Shown: positions 18,902 through 30,959 of the stretch, in pieces
How positions within the stretch are numbered: position 1 is the stretch's first letter
Layout: each line of letters starts with the position of its first letter
Source of the DNA: Macrostomum hystrix
Lineage: Eukaryota > Platyhelminthes > Macrostomidae
Length of the DNA stretch: 64,000 nucleotides
Assembly: GCA_950097015.1 (NCBI GenBank)
Contig: CATNEN010000024.1
Span: 3,105,501 to 3,169,500, forward strand
Direction: 5' to 3'
Translations under genes and position numbers: made by a program
Notes under the pieces: model-generated
Told to the model about the DNA's origin: nothing
The model's input: the letters and a program-made list of their open reading frames with translations, nothing else
Database searches by the model: none

Positions 18902-21900
18902 TCACTTTCTCCTTGGCGGAAGGAACACGCGCCGCAGCGACTCTTTGATCGCAACGGCGGGCCGTGATGAAGTCGACTTTGCCCGCCTGCGCTGACATCC
19001 AGGAGGCTGCAGCAGCTGCTGCTCGTCCCAGGTGGCCAGCGGTGCCGGTGGGAATGTCTTCAGCTGAAGCGGCGGCGACACATCGTCCACATTCATCGTG
19101 GACGACCTCACCGCGGTCTGGCGCAGGATGTCGCCGACCGAGTGGCAACGGTTGGCGGATCGGAGCTGGCGCGAAATCGCGCGACTCCTCGGGCCCATCC
19201 GGCCGCCCGTGGCAGCCGGCGGCACCATCGGTGCAATGTCAGGCTGTGTGCCCCTTCGCTGCTGCCCACCACCAAGAAAGTGGCGATGCTGCTGCTGTTG
19301 CTCCATAATCCCTGACCAGGCGTCGCACGATCCAGCGCGCCTACGAACGAAGCGGCCAAGACGATGCAGCGAGTCGCTGCTGCAGTCGATTGGTTCGCTT
19401 TTTCGCGACTGGTGCTGGAGGTGAGAAATGAGTTCCAGCTTTTTTCCATTGTTCTATTTATCTAATCCCACAAGCACTCAGGTTAGATTCAAGAAGCTAG
19501 GCTCTTACGCTGTAATGCTGCCCATGCTGCTGAGACTGATAGCACTGTTGAGGCGGGTGATGATGCTGATGATGATGATGATGAGGAGCCTGCTTCAGAG
19601 CCGTGTGAATCGACACGTCTAGACTGTCCAGCAGTCGGCGAAGCCTATCGATGGCGTCATCGAGAGCCAGGCGGTCTGGGTGCCCGACTGGCGTGTATGT
19701 CCGCAGCTGAACTAGCAACAGTAGGTAACGAGGCGTCCGCTGCACAGGTGTGAGCAGGTAGGCCGGCAGATCGAGGCCCTGGCAGCTGGGGTGTCGCTGG
19801 AGGCAGCGCAGGAGCCGGCGCAGCCTGCCGGAGCGGCTCTGGCATTTGCGCAGCGTGGCCAGGGCGCAGCGAAAGTCGTTGGCGTAGTCGCGGTACAGGC
19901 AGAGCAGCTCGGCGCTGTTGGAGTCCAAGAAGTTGAGCACCGCGCTAGAGAAACTCACCGAGTTGGCCTCGGAGCTAAGGCTGTGCTCCAAACTCTCGAG
20001 GAATGCGGAGTGGAGCTCGTGGAGTCTAGGCAGGCTTCTTGGAAAGATGAGGCTAAGGGTAGGTGAGAGATAATAGTCGATTATCAATTGCTTTTTGATT
20101 CAGCTAATGTCTTTCAGGTGGTGGTATACTATAGGCGAATACGCAAACTACGCGAATTAATATTGGCGAAGTGGAAACTGCGGTATGGAAGCAGGCTGAT
20201 CCACTGATTGGAGACTGGGGTATCGAAGCAGGCTGATCCACTGATTGGAGACTGGGGTATCGAAGCAGACTGATTCACTGTAAAAAACTAGGGTATCGAA
20301 GCAGGCTGATCCACTGATTGGAAACTGGGGGTATCGAAGCAGGCTGATCCACTGATTGGAGACTGGGGTATCGAAGCAGGCTGATCCACTGATTGGAGAC
20401 TGGGGTATCGAAGCAGGCTGATCCACTGATTGGAAACTGGGGGTATCGAAGCAGGCTGATCCACTGATTGGAGACTGGGGTATCGAAGCAGGCTGATCCA
20501 CTGATTGGAGACTGGGGTATCGAAGCAGGCTGATCCACTGATTGGAGACTGGGGTATCGAAGCAGGCTGATCCACTGATTGGAGACTGGGGTATCGAAGC
20601 AGGCTGATCCACTGATTGGAGACTGGGGTATCGAAGCAGGCTGATCCACTGATTGGAGACTGGGGTATCGAAGCAGGCTGATCCACTGATTGGAGACTGG
20701 GGTATCGAAGCAGGCTGATCCACTGATTGGAGACTGGGGTATCGAAGCAGGCTGATCCACTGATTGGAGACTGGGGTATCGAAGCAGGCTGATCCACTGA
20801 TTGGAGACTGGGGTATCGAAGCAGGCTGATCCACTGATTGGAGACTGGGGTATCGAAGCAGGCTGATCCACTGATTGGAGACTGGGGTATCGAAGCAACA
20901 TATTGGCTAATCAACCAATTGGGAATAGGTTCAACCAGGCAATGATTCTACAGTTCTCCACAAGTTTAATCCCACACGCAATGGTGCTGCTGAGTTAATG
21001 CTTTCTCTGTTAGTCATTTCTCTGTTTGCCTATGCAGAGCAGCGCCCTGATTTCTCTGAGGTCCAGGGCCGGAAGCTTGCCTGAAAAAATGGCCAGCCCG
21101 TGTTTGAAAATTGCACTCACAACAGCGCGAAGCAATTGTGCTATTGAAAGTGATCTTAAGCCAGTCGTTTGCATTTCCTCTCCCGTGGGAACGGGGTGTG
21201 GGATTAGACCAGGAAGCGAAGTCAGCGGACCTTAAATCCACTATTTTTCACGTTTTCGCTCGCAAAATGGCTAAATCCAAGATTAATAGCAGTTTTATTA
21301 TTGCTGTACGTAGCATCACCCAGTCAGGAAAGGCGGAATTCTCACAGAATCCTCCACCAGCTGTTCCTTCTCTCCCATTTCCAGTCTCTCGTTAATAATT
21401 GACGATGACTTTACCTAGGCCTAACAAAAACAGCCAGCCTATGAGGTGGCTGGTCTGTGTGGGAGTGGGGATGGGTGGGTGAGGTGAGTCAGCATAGAGC
21501 TTTGCTAGCCTAGCCGCTGTAAAACATCGCTAAATAAAGGTAAGAGTAAAGTTGAGCATTGTACTTGATTGACAAGCCCATTTAGCGCTTTGAGTCACCT
21601 TTGAAATGACCTCAACCTGAACTAGAGCTGAAATCAAGGCTCTGTGTAGTAACTCTTAACAAATCGGGTTGTCATTCTCACTGTCTACTTGTCAATCTAC
21701 CTGTATCTATACCTATCTACTACCTGTCACTCTCACCATAGATTCTTCACGCTAATGCAGGCGGATGCTTTGACAGTCTGTGCTAGCAGGTCAATAATGA
21801 TTCTTAGGCAGCAGCAGTACCGGCTCTCCGTTGTCACGATCTCCTGGCATACCCTTAGGCGTTGATCTGAAACATTTTAGAATTATTTTCTATTGATCAG

Positions 21901-22616
21901 TGCTTTTCGCAATGGATTTATCACCAAACTCAAGCTCTGCCTTTATTCCACCTGTCTCCTTGCCTCCCATCTCCCACCTGTCTCATTGCCTCCCATCTCC
22001 CACCTGTCTCCTTGCCTCCCATCTCCCACCTGTCTCATTGCCTCCCAACTCCCACCTGTCTCATTGCCTCCCATCTCCCACCTGTCTCATTGCCTCCCAT
22101 CTCCCACCTGTCTCCTTGCCTCCCATCTCCCACCTGTCTCATTGCCTCCCATCTCCCACCTGTCTCATTGCCTCCCACCTCCCACCTGTCTCATTGCCTC
22201 CCATCTCCCACCTGTCTCATTGCCTCCCATCTCCCACCTGTCTCATTGCCTCCCATCTCCCACCTGTCTCATTGCCTCCCATCTCCCACCTGTCTCCTTG
22301 CCTCCCATCTCCCACCTGTCTCATTGCCTCCCATCTCCCACCTGTCTCATTGCCTCCCATCTCCCACCTGTCTCATTGCCTCCCATCTCCCACCTGTCTC
22401 ATTGCCTCCCATCTCCCACCTGTCTCATTTCCTCCCTTCTTTGCCTCCCCTATTTCTTGCCACTGGGGTAAAGTTTCTTGCCCGCTTCACCGTTATTCCG
22501 TAAGAATCTGCTGCAGATTAAATGAAAACATTCTTGACCGGTTTTTAACTGTGGCCCAGAAAAACAGTTGTTTTCGCATTACCCAGTTCTGAGCTTGCTG
22601 AGGTAGTGTCTGGGTC

Positions 22617-22650
<34 letters not shown>

Positions 22651-25600
22651 GTATTTCTCTGCGTTGGCGAGCTGTGTTGAGACCGCCTTTCTGGCACCGT
22701 ATACCCGCTGTTGCTTGGCGATACCTGGGTTGCCATGCAGCGCTTGTCGCACCAGCTGCGGCAGGGCGAGTGTGACGTCACCGCATGCTGCGAGTTATGA
22801 AAAAAAACTAAATTATTATTTCAATGGGAAAATGTGATTTTCTAACATCTCACAGATCCTCAAGTAACAACATAAAGAACAGGATTGCATGTCAAAACTC
22901 TCGAGTGCGTGTCTAAGCTGCGCTTTCTGTTCTTGTTAGCTCCCACACAAAATGGGATTGATTTTTTCCTTTTCTTTCTCCTTCTCCTAGTTCGAAAAAA
23001 TAGGTTTCCGACGTTCTGCACCGCCTGCATTTGGTTGCGTATATTGGAAGTTAGTCTGAATTGTAAATCACACATCTACATCAGTACTCTCTAGAGTCGA
23101 TTTACAACGAGCAACGATTGTCAAGTTGCTAATCAGAATCTACAGAGAGAACGGGAGGAGTAGCTCGGGACTCATTTCACCTGCTCAATGCTCATTTTCT
23201 CATAATCAATGAAAGAAAAAGTAAGAGCTAATTTAGCAACACTGGGCTATACGCACTATTCACATGCATGAAATTTATGGCGGCAGCTAACTTACAATCA
23301 AAGGGATTGGGCCCTAGTCAAAGCAGTTTTTTGTTTGATATAGCCTACACTAAACCTTTTGGACACTTAGCTAGTGAAGCACTCTGAGTCTAATTAGTGG
23401 AATGCGAAAGGCAAAGGTGAGTTTGTAGTCCTGGGGTTAGAGCCTTGGAATTCTAACCGAGAGTTCGGTGGTTCGAATCTCAGCCCTGTAAACTGGGCAC
23501 CAGCATCAGATGGGTTAGAAATTCGCGTGATTATGACGACTTCCCCAGTCCATGGACTGAACAGCTGTACACACTGTATTCATTCTCATTAAAGTTCTAA
23601 ACAATAATAATAATAATAACAATTGCAGGAGGGCTGTGGGCAATGGCACATCATTTGGTGGCACTAGACCAGCAGCCAGCGAGGACCAGCATTTCGCTGA
23701 CTCCTGAGCACACACGCACACAGATACTGTACGCAGGCATACGCTAACACAGGTGTGTACATCTGCCCTGACTTTCTCATCGTCCGGCAGTGTACATTTA
23801 GCTGTGCCTTCGAGTTTAGCCCTCAAGGGCATAAATTGCACGACAAGCCCCCAAGCCTTATCTCAACGACTGCGCCCCAAACAAATGTGGCCTCGCCGCG
23901 GAATCGAGCTCAGGGACCTTGGTGCGAGAGGCAAAAGTCTTAGAACGCTCTGCCAAACAACCCCAAATGGTAAAAATGGAGAGAATTTCTCTCTAACTCT
24001 CGTACCGAAGGTCTTGAGTTCGAATACGATAAAAAATGAAACGATTATGACATTTTCTGGTGTGCCGAACTCACACTAGCGATTCGCTGGCCCGTCGTTT
24101 CGGCTGCTCGTCGAACTTTCACGTGACTTTCGCCATCGCTCGCACTGCCAGACCTGCTGCTGCTGCTGCTGCTGCTGCTGTCTGCATGAGCAAGTACTTG
24201 TAGTAGCGATTTCCCAGCAAAATCTGTCTCTACATCCTCTCCAGTTTTGTTTTCGACCTCCATCTGGCTGTCGAAGCTTCCACCGACAATGCCGATGCTG
24301 TCTACTGCAGGTAAGGCTAAAAATCAACGGGATTTGAAGAGCTATTTTTTAACGTATTTTAGGGTCGCGTACAGAGGAAGGAAAGGTAGAAAGAGACACG
24401 GCTCCCAGCAGTCTCTGATTGGACGCCATCCTTCCCTCAGCAAGGTGGGGCCAGGCACATAGGCTATCTGAGCTCCTTTCTCAGCAGCCTCTTACTGATC
24501 GCTTCAGCTTGGCTAGGAATTATGGGATACCTAGGACGCCATTGTGCTCCTTTTACTGACTCTCGCAAGTGATCAATCATGATAAGGCATTGTGTAACGC
24601 GGAATATTTTAATAATAAAATCCCAGCTTAGCCAGAATTGTACAATACCATGCTGTACAAGCTGTGGGGTTAAAGGCAGGACAGAGAAGAAATATCAAAT
24701 TTGATGTTGTAATGCATAATTTTTGCACTAATGCTAATCCTTAGAACCCTGCGAATGTAGAATCAAGAGAGACAACCTCCTTTATGAAGATAACTACTTT
24801 ATGATAAGCCACAGGTGGACTAAACGAGACTAGGGTTTTTTAATCCACAGGAAAAAATAGGTAAGCTCCGCTCCTCATTAACGGAAATCTATAGTTTTTG
24901 CCTATGTTGCTTCAGAAAATTAAATTAATTGCATCGCAAATTTAAATATCGGTTCTTTCATAATAACTCAATTTATGATTGTTAAAGTGCAAAAAATTAT
25001 CAAAACTGAAATTACACTAGATGGACTTCTACAGCTAGAACTTCTATCAATGGAAAATAGAAGCCATTGCTCAAAGCCAGATGCTAGCTATAGAAGTCCA
25101 TGGATAATAGAAGCCATTGCTCAAAGCCAGATGCTAGCTATAGAAGCCCATGGTTAATAAAAGCCATTGCTCAAAGCCAAATGCTAGATATAGAAGTCCA
25201 TGGATAATAGAAGCCATTGCTCAAAGCCAGATGCTAGATATAGAAGCCCATGGATAATAGAAGCCATTACTCAAAGCCAGATGCTAGATATAGAAGTCCA
25301 TGGATGCTTACATTTGATATACATTGTCCAGTGTGTTAGATAGAATTCTGTTTGAATAAAATCAAATATTATCTCAATTCAAGTCACTTACAGTTAACGT
25401 GGATTCAATAAGGGTTTATAACTTCACACATTGTCCTTAATTAACTGTCATAATCTATCAGATTCCATTGACGTCAAAGCTAGGACTAAACAAAAGTGCA
25501 TTCAAGTAAGCCCATTGTACTCTCATAAGCACAGAATCATCTAACAATGAAATAGTCATCATTTTCACAATAGATGCCAACTTAATATTATATCCGAGAA

Positions 25601-28600
25601 AAGTACATTGCTGGTTAGCGTGTCGGAGAGAAATACCTGGTTGACTGACAGCGATATCAGATGATTGGCAATCCACAGATATTGATCGGAAAATCGATAA
25701 TTTCGCAGCCGTTGGTAGTCCGTTTGAATTGGCGCTTGGCGAAGCAGAGTTATCACCATGGCAACCAACTGATGCACTGACACTTTTTGGTAACTGAGGA
25801 ATGGGTCTGTGCGTAAGGTAGAAAAACAATAAAATTAAATTATATATTTTTTTCGAAGCATTCACTATTCATTTCGGAGGATTCACAATTCAATTCTGAG
25901 GATTTACTATTCAATTCTGAGGATTCACTATTCATTTCGGAGAACTCACTATTCATTTCGGAGGTTTCACAATACAATTCGTAGGATTCACAATACAATT
26001 CGGAGGATTCACTATTCAATTCGGAGGATTCACAATTCAATTCGGAGGATTCACAATTCAATTCGGAGGATTCACAATTCAATTCGGAGGATTCACAATT
26101 CAATTCGGAGGATTCACAATTCAATTCGGAGGATTCACAATTCAATTCGGAGGATTCACAATTCAATTCGTTGGATTCACAATTCAATTCGGAGGATTCA
26201 CAATTCAATTCGGAGGATTCACAATTCAATTCGAAGGATTCACTATTCAATTCGGAGGATTCAATATTCAATTCGGAGGATTCAATATTCAATTAGGAGG
26301 ATTCACAATTCAATTCGGAGGATTCACAATTCAATTCGGAGGTTTCACAATTCAATTCGTAGGATTCAATATTCAATTCGTAGGATTCACAATTCAATTC
26401 GGAGGATTCAATATTCAATTCGTAGGATTCACAATTCAATTCGGAGGATTCACAATTCAATTCGGAGGATTCACTATTCAATTCGTAGGATTCACAATTC
26501 AATTCGGAGGATTCACTATTCGATTCGGAGGATTCACTATTCAATTCGGAGGATTCACAATTCAATTCGTATGATTCACAATTCAATTCGGAGGATTCAC
26601 AATTCAATTCGGAGGATTCACAATACAATTCGTAGGATTCACAATTCAATTCGGAGGATTCACAATTCAATTCGGAGGATTCACTATTCAATTCGTAGGA
26701 TTCACAATTCAATTCGGAGGATTCACTATTCGATTCGGAGGATTCACAATTCAATTCGGAGGATTCACAATTCAATTCGTAGGATTCACAATTCAATTCG
26801 GAGGATTCACTATTCGATTCGTAGGATTCACAATTCAATTCGGAGGATTCCTAATTCAATTCGGAGGATTCACAATTCAATTCGGAGGATTCACAATTCA
26901 ATTCGGAGGATTCACTATTCAATTCGTAGGATTCACAATTCAATTCGGAGGATTCACTATTCGATTCGGAGGATTCACAATTCAATTCGGAGGATTCACA
27001 ATTCAATTCGGAGGATTCACTATTCAATTCGGAGGATTCACAATTCAATTCGTATGATTCACAATTCAATTCGGAGGATTCACAATTCAATTCGTAGGAT
27101 TCACAATTCAATTCGGAGGATTCACAATTCAATTCGGAGGATTCACTATTCAATTCGTAGGATTCACAATTCAATTCGGAGGATTCACTATTCGATTCGG
27201 AGGATTCACTATTCAATTCGGAGGATTCACAATTCAATTCGTATGATTCACAATTCAATTCGGAGGATTCACAATTCAATTCGGAGGATTCACAATACAA
27301 TTCGTAGGATTCACAATTCAATTCGGAGGATTCACAATTCAATTCGGAGGATTCACAATTCAATTCGTAGGATTCACAATTCAATTCGGAGGATTCACTA
27401 TTCGATTCGGAGGATTCACAATTCAATTCGGAGGATTCACAATTCAATTCGGAGGATTCACTATTCAATTCGGAGGATTCACAATTCAATTCGTAGGATT
27501 CACAATTCAATTCGGAGGATTCCTAATTCAATTCGGAGGATTCACAATTCAATTCGGAGGATTCACAATTCAATTCGGAGGATTCACAATTCAATTCGTA
27601 GGATTCACAATTCAATTCGGAGGATTCACAATTCAATTCGGAGGATTCACAATACAATTCGTAGGATTCACAATTCAATTCGGAGGATTCACAATTCAAT
27701 TCGGAGGATTCACTATTCAATTCGTAGGATTCACTATTCAATTCGGAGGATTCCTAATTCAATTCGGAGGATTCACAATTCAATTCGGAGGATTCACAAT
27801 TCAATTCGGAGGATTCACAATTCAAGTCGGAGGATTCACAATTAGATTAGGTGGATTACAATCCACATGAGATGTTGTCACTAAGGATTATAACCATGCT
27901 CAGTCAGATGTACTCACTCTGTGAGTTGAAGCCGTGGTCTTGAAAATCGACGGATAAATTTCTGCAAGAATTGAAATATCAACAGGCAGGCAATTATTGG
28001 AAGCAATTTTAAATGCAGCATGGCTGCTTTTGTGCAAATTTTTCAGAAAAGTTCTTACTGCATTATCTAAATAAACTTATTTTATACACACGTGCTGGCA
28101 CTAATATATTAGTGTTTGCAAACCCAGGGACAGCCAAGGCGTGAGTTACAGCTAGACATTCTCCACTCCACTCACCTCTTGTGAACCCGAATCTTACCTG
28201 TGCTCAGTCTAATTAACAGACTGTGTCATCACTTCAGCGTGCAGAATATGCAATTCCCTACCAGGTAATGCACAGGCATTCGCTCAGCCCAGAACCACTG
28301 CTTCTCTGTCAATCTTACTTCAGACCAATTTGACCCACACGCCAGTTTGTTAGGCTAAGGCTGCCGTTTTGACCAGTTAAATGAGTTAAACTGCTCAAAA
28401 TTTATTCAATTAACACCTGCTCAACGGCCAAAACATACTCTTATACTAATGTACTCGTACGTTCCAAGCTAGTTTAATTTCCTGTACTGGCATTTTACTA
28501 AAAGACTGTAGGATAGTGGCAGATTGTTTAAGGACTGTAAGATAGTGGCAGATTGTTGAAGGACTGTAAGATAGTGGCAGATTCAAACTTACAAACTTAC

Positions 28601-29250
28601 ATTCAAGCTTAATGTCATTTTCATAGGGATGATACACGCGTTTCTGAGGTCATTAGGTTGTAGCCTAGTGGTTTGAGCGTCGGAGTCACGACTTAATGGT
28701 CTGGGGTTCGATTCCCGACTCCATTGGAACAATTTATGTCTTTTAGCAATATATTTTATTCTGCATTGCTTCAGTTCACCCAGCTGCTAAATGGGTACCA
28801 GCAATAGCTGGGGTAATTGAGGGTGGGTGTGGCGTCCCCCCAGTCCATGGACTGAACAGTCGTACTCAGCCTTCAGATTCACCGCGCAATGGCTGTGGCT
28901 GTGCTGTCGGCTGCAAATCTGACCCAATAGGGGCAGGTGTAATTAATTATTATTATAAATACTATTATTATACTAGGAGTACTTTTAGGCCTGATTATAT
29001 TCTAGTCATTTATGTAAACGACTGTACGTTATAGCCACAAATTCTAGACTCAAACAGTATACTCTACATTGTAGGAGCAAATCTGTGCCAGCTACTCACC
29101 CTTGCGGTTTCAACACTGCTAGCCATGGGAACTCTGAGCTGCCAAGGTATAGACTCAGCAGCAGCAGCTGTGGTCTCTCTGTGAGCAGTGCGTGAAGGAT
29201 CAATGGAGTGGCACTTATTATATTTCTGTTGGCAACTAGCCCAGCTAACG
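18902..29250 (-). CDS. RhoGEF (DH-domain) protein, multi-exon, 5' end uncertain
   Basis: Exons on the - strand in order: about 29250-29100, 27961-27918, 25806-25637, 24304-24075, 22787-22583, at least one unplaced exon, 20052-19509, 19414-18902 (stop). Phases agree at every join except across the missing exon, which must lead from phase 1 to phase 2. Exon 20052-19509 holds most of a Dbl-homology domain: FPRSLPRLHELHSAFLESLE, LYRDYANDF and the CR3 block DLPAYLLTPVQRTPRYLLLL, ending near HPDRLALDDAIDRLRRLLDS. Such domains activate Rho-family GTPases by GDP release. No PH domain follows; the last 170 codons are Ser/Gln/Arg-rich, preceded by a His-rich stretch. N-terminal exons are low-complexity (poly-Ser, poly-Gln). 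AATAAA follows the stop near 18865. The exact start and the DH helix 1 exon were not found. Confidence 0.7.
20170..20897. repeat. 37-bp minisatellite in RhoGEF intron
   Basis: About 20 near-identical units of 37 bp containing GGTATCGAAGCAGGCTGATC and CACTGATTGGAGACTGG. Left-edge units are diverged (GTAAAAAACTA variant at about 20280); the right half is almost perfect. The open frames across it are an effect of the repeat. Confidence 0.97.
20900..21950. other. RhoGEF intron, mostly unremarkable
   Basis: On the - strand near 21085-21030 a pyrimidine acceptor (TTTTTTCAG) precedes KLPALDLREIRALLCIGKQ. Its entry phase would fit the upstream exon, but no GT donor follows before a stop. It may be the missing DH exon with an odd donor, or chance. 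The rest shows no gene. Confidence 0.3.
21951..22440. repeat. 26-bp minisatellite in RhoGEF intron
   Basis: About 18 copies of CTCCCACCTGTCTCATTGCC plus TCCCAT. Units vary at CATTG versus CCTTG. Strong pyrimidine bias on the + strand. Confidence 0.97.
22617..22649 (-). repeat. Coding CAG repeat (poly-Gln), RhoGEF exon
   Basis: About 11 uninterrupted CAG codons on the - strand inside exon 22787-22583. The purity makes it prone to length change. Confidence 0.75.
22790..23400. other. RhoGEF intron, nothing recognised
   Basis: AT-rich sequence without array, SINE or convincing exon. Confidence 0.35.
23410..23615 (+). mobile_element. SINE family B-like copy
   Basis: tRNA-like head with box B GGTTCGAATCT at about 23470. 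Then GGGCACCAGCATCAGATGGG, CCCCAGTCCATGGACTGAAC and an (AAT)n tail ending at about 23615, where it meets the 3' end of a SINE A copy on the other strand. Confidence 0.75.
23616..23970 (-). mobile_element. SINE family A copy, near full length
   Basis: On the - strand: head near 23960 (TTGGCAGAGCGTTCTAAGAC, slightly degraded box A), GAGCTCGATTCCGCGGCGAG, body CAGGGCAGATGTACACACCT, 3' end at CAAATGATGTGCCATTGCCC. It lies tail-to-tail with the SINE B-like copy. Confidence 0.85.
24158..24181 (-). repeat. Coding AGC repeat (poly-Ser), RhoGEF exon
   Basis: About eight AGC codons on the - strand in exon 24304-24075, read as serine here; the same triplet is read as Gln in the exon at 22.6 kb. Confidence 0.75.
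24310..25025. other. RhoGEF intron, nothing recognised
   Basis: No array, SINE or ORF of note. Confidence 0.35.
25026..25308. repeat. 50-bp minisatellite, five to six copies
   Basis: Units contain AGAAGCCATTGCTCAAAGCC and AGATGCTAG, with TATAGAAGTCCATGGATAAT. Differences are single substitutions. Confidence 0.9.
25862..27855. repeat. 21-bp minisatellite, about 95 copies
   Basis: Two kb of GGATTCACAATTCAATTCGG plus A or T. Variants (CTATTC, CTAATTC, CGTAGG, CGATTC) recur in the same order, for example near 26660-26740 and 27110-27190, so there is a higher-order structure. It lies in the RhoGEF intron between exons 27961-27918 and 25806-25637. Confidence 0.97.
28495..28585. repeat. 30-bp tandem repeat, three copies
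   Basis: Units contain GACTGTARGATAGTGGCAGA followed by TTGTTNAAG. Confidence 0.85.
28650..28975 (+). mobile_element. SINE family B, most complete copy
   Basis: Box A TAGCCTAGTGG and box B GGTTCGATTCC are both perfect tRNA-type promoter elements. The body has GGGTACCAGCAATAGCTGGG and CCCCAGTCCATGGACTGAAC; the end is TTAATTATTATTATAAATAC. It is distinct from family A except for the kind of A/T-rich tail. Confidence 0.85.
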
Positions 29251-29940
29251 CAAAAGGCAGCAAAGAGTGAAAATAACAGCGGACTGAGGACCATAAAATC
29301 TGACAGAAACTGAACTGTAAAGCATTTTATACTGCGCAACAATTGCCTGAGATCTCTACTCTCAATATCCAGGCCAATCCCACACACATACCATCTGTTT
29401 CTCTTTCCCGCTGTCTTTTAGGAGACCCCAATCAAATACGAAATAGTGCACTATATTTTTGGCTCCATTTTGAGCAGTGAAGTTGATTCACTAGTGATTA
29501 AAAAACAATAAAAGGAAATAAAAAAAACTAAATTAAATAAAATTCGCGGTAATGTGTCTATAGTGGCCTATTTCCACCTGTTGTAGCCCTTGATGGTCCA
29601 GCTGCTCCGTCTAGATAAAGGTAGGTGGCCACCGAAGACGGAGATGATGCAGGCACATTCGGGTGACATGCTGATCAATTTTGAAGGCCTGGCAAGGTTG
29701 CACTGAGGCGCAGTGCTAGTTTGTGTATAGGGGTGTATGAAATAAACTAGCGCCTATGGGAAAAATCTGACCTTCGGCCAGAACCATTGAATATCTCGAC
29801 GGTCAGAAAAGCTGGCGACTTGATTCTTGTTTCAGAAGATGCGCAACAAGAAGTTGGCACTTGTTTTTGAGTTTAGTTTTCTTGCGTTGTTCCGTTCGCA
29901 TTTAACAGCTGGGTTGAACTGTTCCTCCGAAACAATGCAG
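29251..29940. other. Intergenic interval or RhoGEF 5' region
   Basis: On the - strand an ATG frame (MVLSPLLFSLFAAFCVSWAS) runs straight into the first RhoGEF exon. It looks like a signal peptide but equally like a polypyrimidine tract before acceptor TTGCGTTAG. No other gene is seen. Confidence 0.3.
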
Positions 29941-30217
29941 AGTTCCAGTCAACTGGGGGATCATCGTCAACTGGGGGATCATTGTCAACTGGGGGATCAT
30001 TGTCAACTGGGGGATCATCGTCAACTGGGGGATCATTGTCAACTGTGGGATCATTGTCAACTGGGGGATCATTGTCAACTGGGGGATCATTGTCAACTGG
30101 GTGATCATTGTCAACTGGGTCATCATTGTCAACTGGGGGATCATTGTCAACTGGGAGATCATTGTCAACTGGGGGATCATTGTCAACTGGGGGATCATTG
30201 TCAACTGGTTGATCATT
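29941..30217. repeat. 18-bp minisatellite
   Basis: About 15 copies of AACTGGGGGATCATTGTC with few variants (ATCATCG, GGGTGATC, TGTGGGATC). Confidence 0.96.
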
Positions 30218-30344
30218 GTAGCTTTAAAAAAGCTGAAAATACAGCTGCAGAAAGTATATACGAGCCGCAAAAGACGAATTAAAATTATTTCTGCTCCCCG
30301 AAGGGGGGCAAAACTTGCTAGTGTCTTGCTAAAGGACACCATTT

Positions 30345-30428
30345 TTTCCAATGGAGTCGGGAATCGAACCCCCGATCTTCAAGTAGTTAGTCCAACGCCC
30401 TAACCACTAGGCTACAATGCCCGTAGCC
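30345..30428 (-). mobile_element. SINE family B head fragment
   Basis: On the - strand: GTAGCCTAGTGGTTAGGGCG and GGTTCGATTCCCGACTCCAT, the promoter part of family B only. A real tRNA gene is unlikely because the arms outside the boxes do not pair well. Confidence 0.7.
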
Positions 30429-30959
30429 TTAAAATACCTGCAGTTTCCATATTTGAGAAATACGTGAGAAATAAGTAACAACCAGAGAGTAGTAAAACTA
30501 CAATCACGAGCAAAAAAAGTCCTTCAATTCAAATCGCGAAAACGTAACTGTAAGGGCACAAAGACAGTAGATTGCCAATGCCAAAACATGGCAGGTAAAA
30601 TCTTCATGCGGCCAACAAGAAGGTTCAAGTTTCTCATTCATCCAGAGTTACTAATCCGCTTAAATGGCATCTAACCAACGGGAGAAATCGGATTCACGGC
30701 AGATCCGTGGCAGTGAGTGGCATTTTAGAGGAGCCGCATCAGAACTGGCTAATCCTGAGCATCTGATAGCAGGACACTGCTAAAAAATCGGAAATAGGAG
30801 ATAGCCAGACTGAAACAAAAGACAAACGATTCGCAAAAAAACGGTTTTATGAAGCATCGTGAGCGGTCCCAAGGGACCCAGTGGAGTTATTCGACGAGTA
30901 CAAAATGTGAGCAGCGTCAAATATTGGCTGCTTGAGTTCGCGTCTCGCGTTGAGCAGCC
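30429..30959. other. Upstream region of the glutamate receptor gene
   Basis: No ORF or array. TTGAGCAG at 30951-30958, two bases before the ATG, is a possible splice acceptor. Confidence 0.35.

Noticed and set aside
21014-21241. - strand exon KLPALDLREIRALLCI as the missing DH segment
   Set aside because: Acceptor and entry phase fit, but no GT donor precedes the stop, so it is kept only as a note.
26571-27845. 424-codon open frame of repeating RRIHNSI on the + strand, and the opposite-strand NCESSEL frames
   Set aside because: The 21-bp unit is a multiple of three without a stop in that phase, so the frame is open by construction on both strands. No start context, splice context or family supports a protein.
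25860-27855. CRISPR-like array
   Set aside because: Head-to-tail units without unique spacers; eukaryotic minisatellite.
28655-28740. Functional tRNA gene from box A and box B
   Set aside because: The boxes are perfect, but the sequence continues into a body and tail shared with other SINE B copies, and the acceptor stem is not evident.
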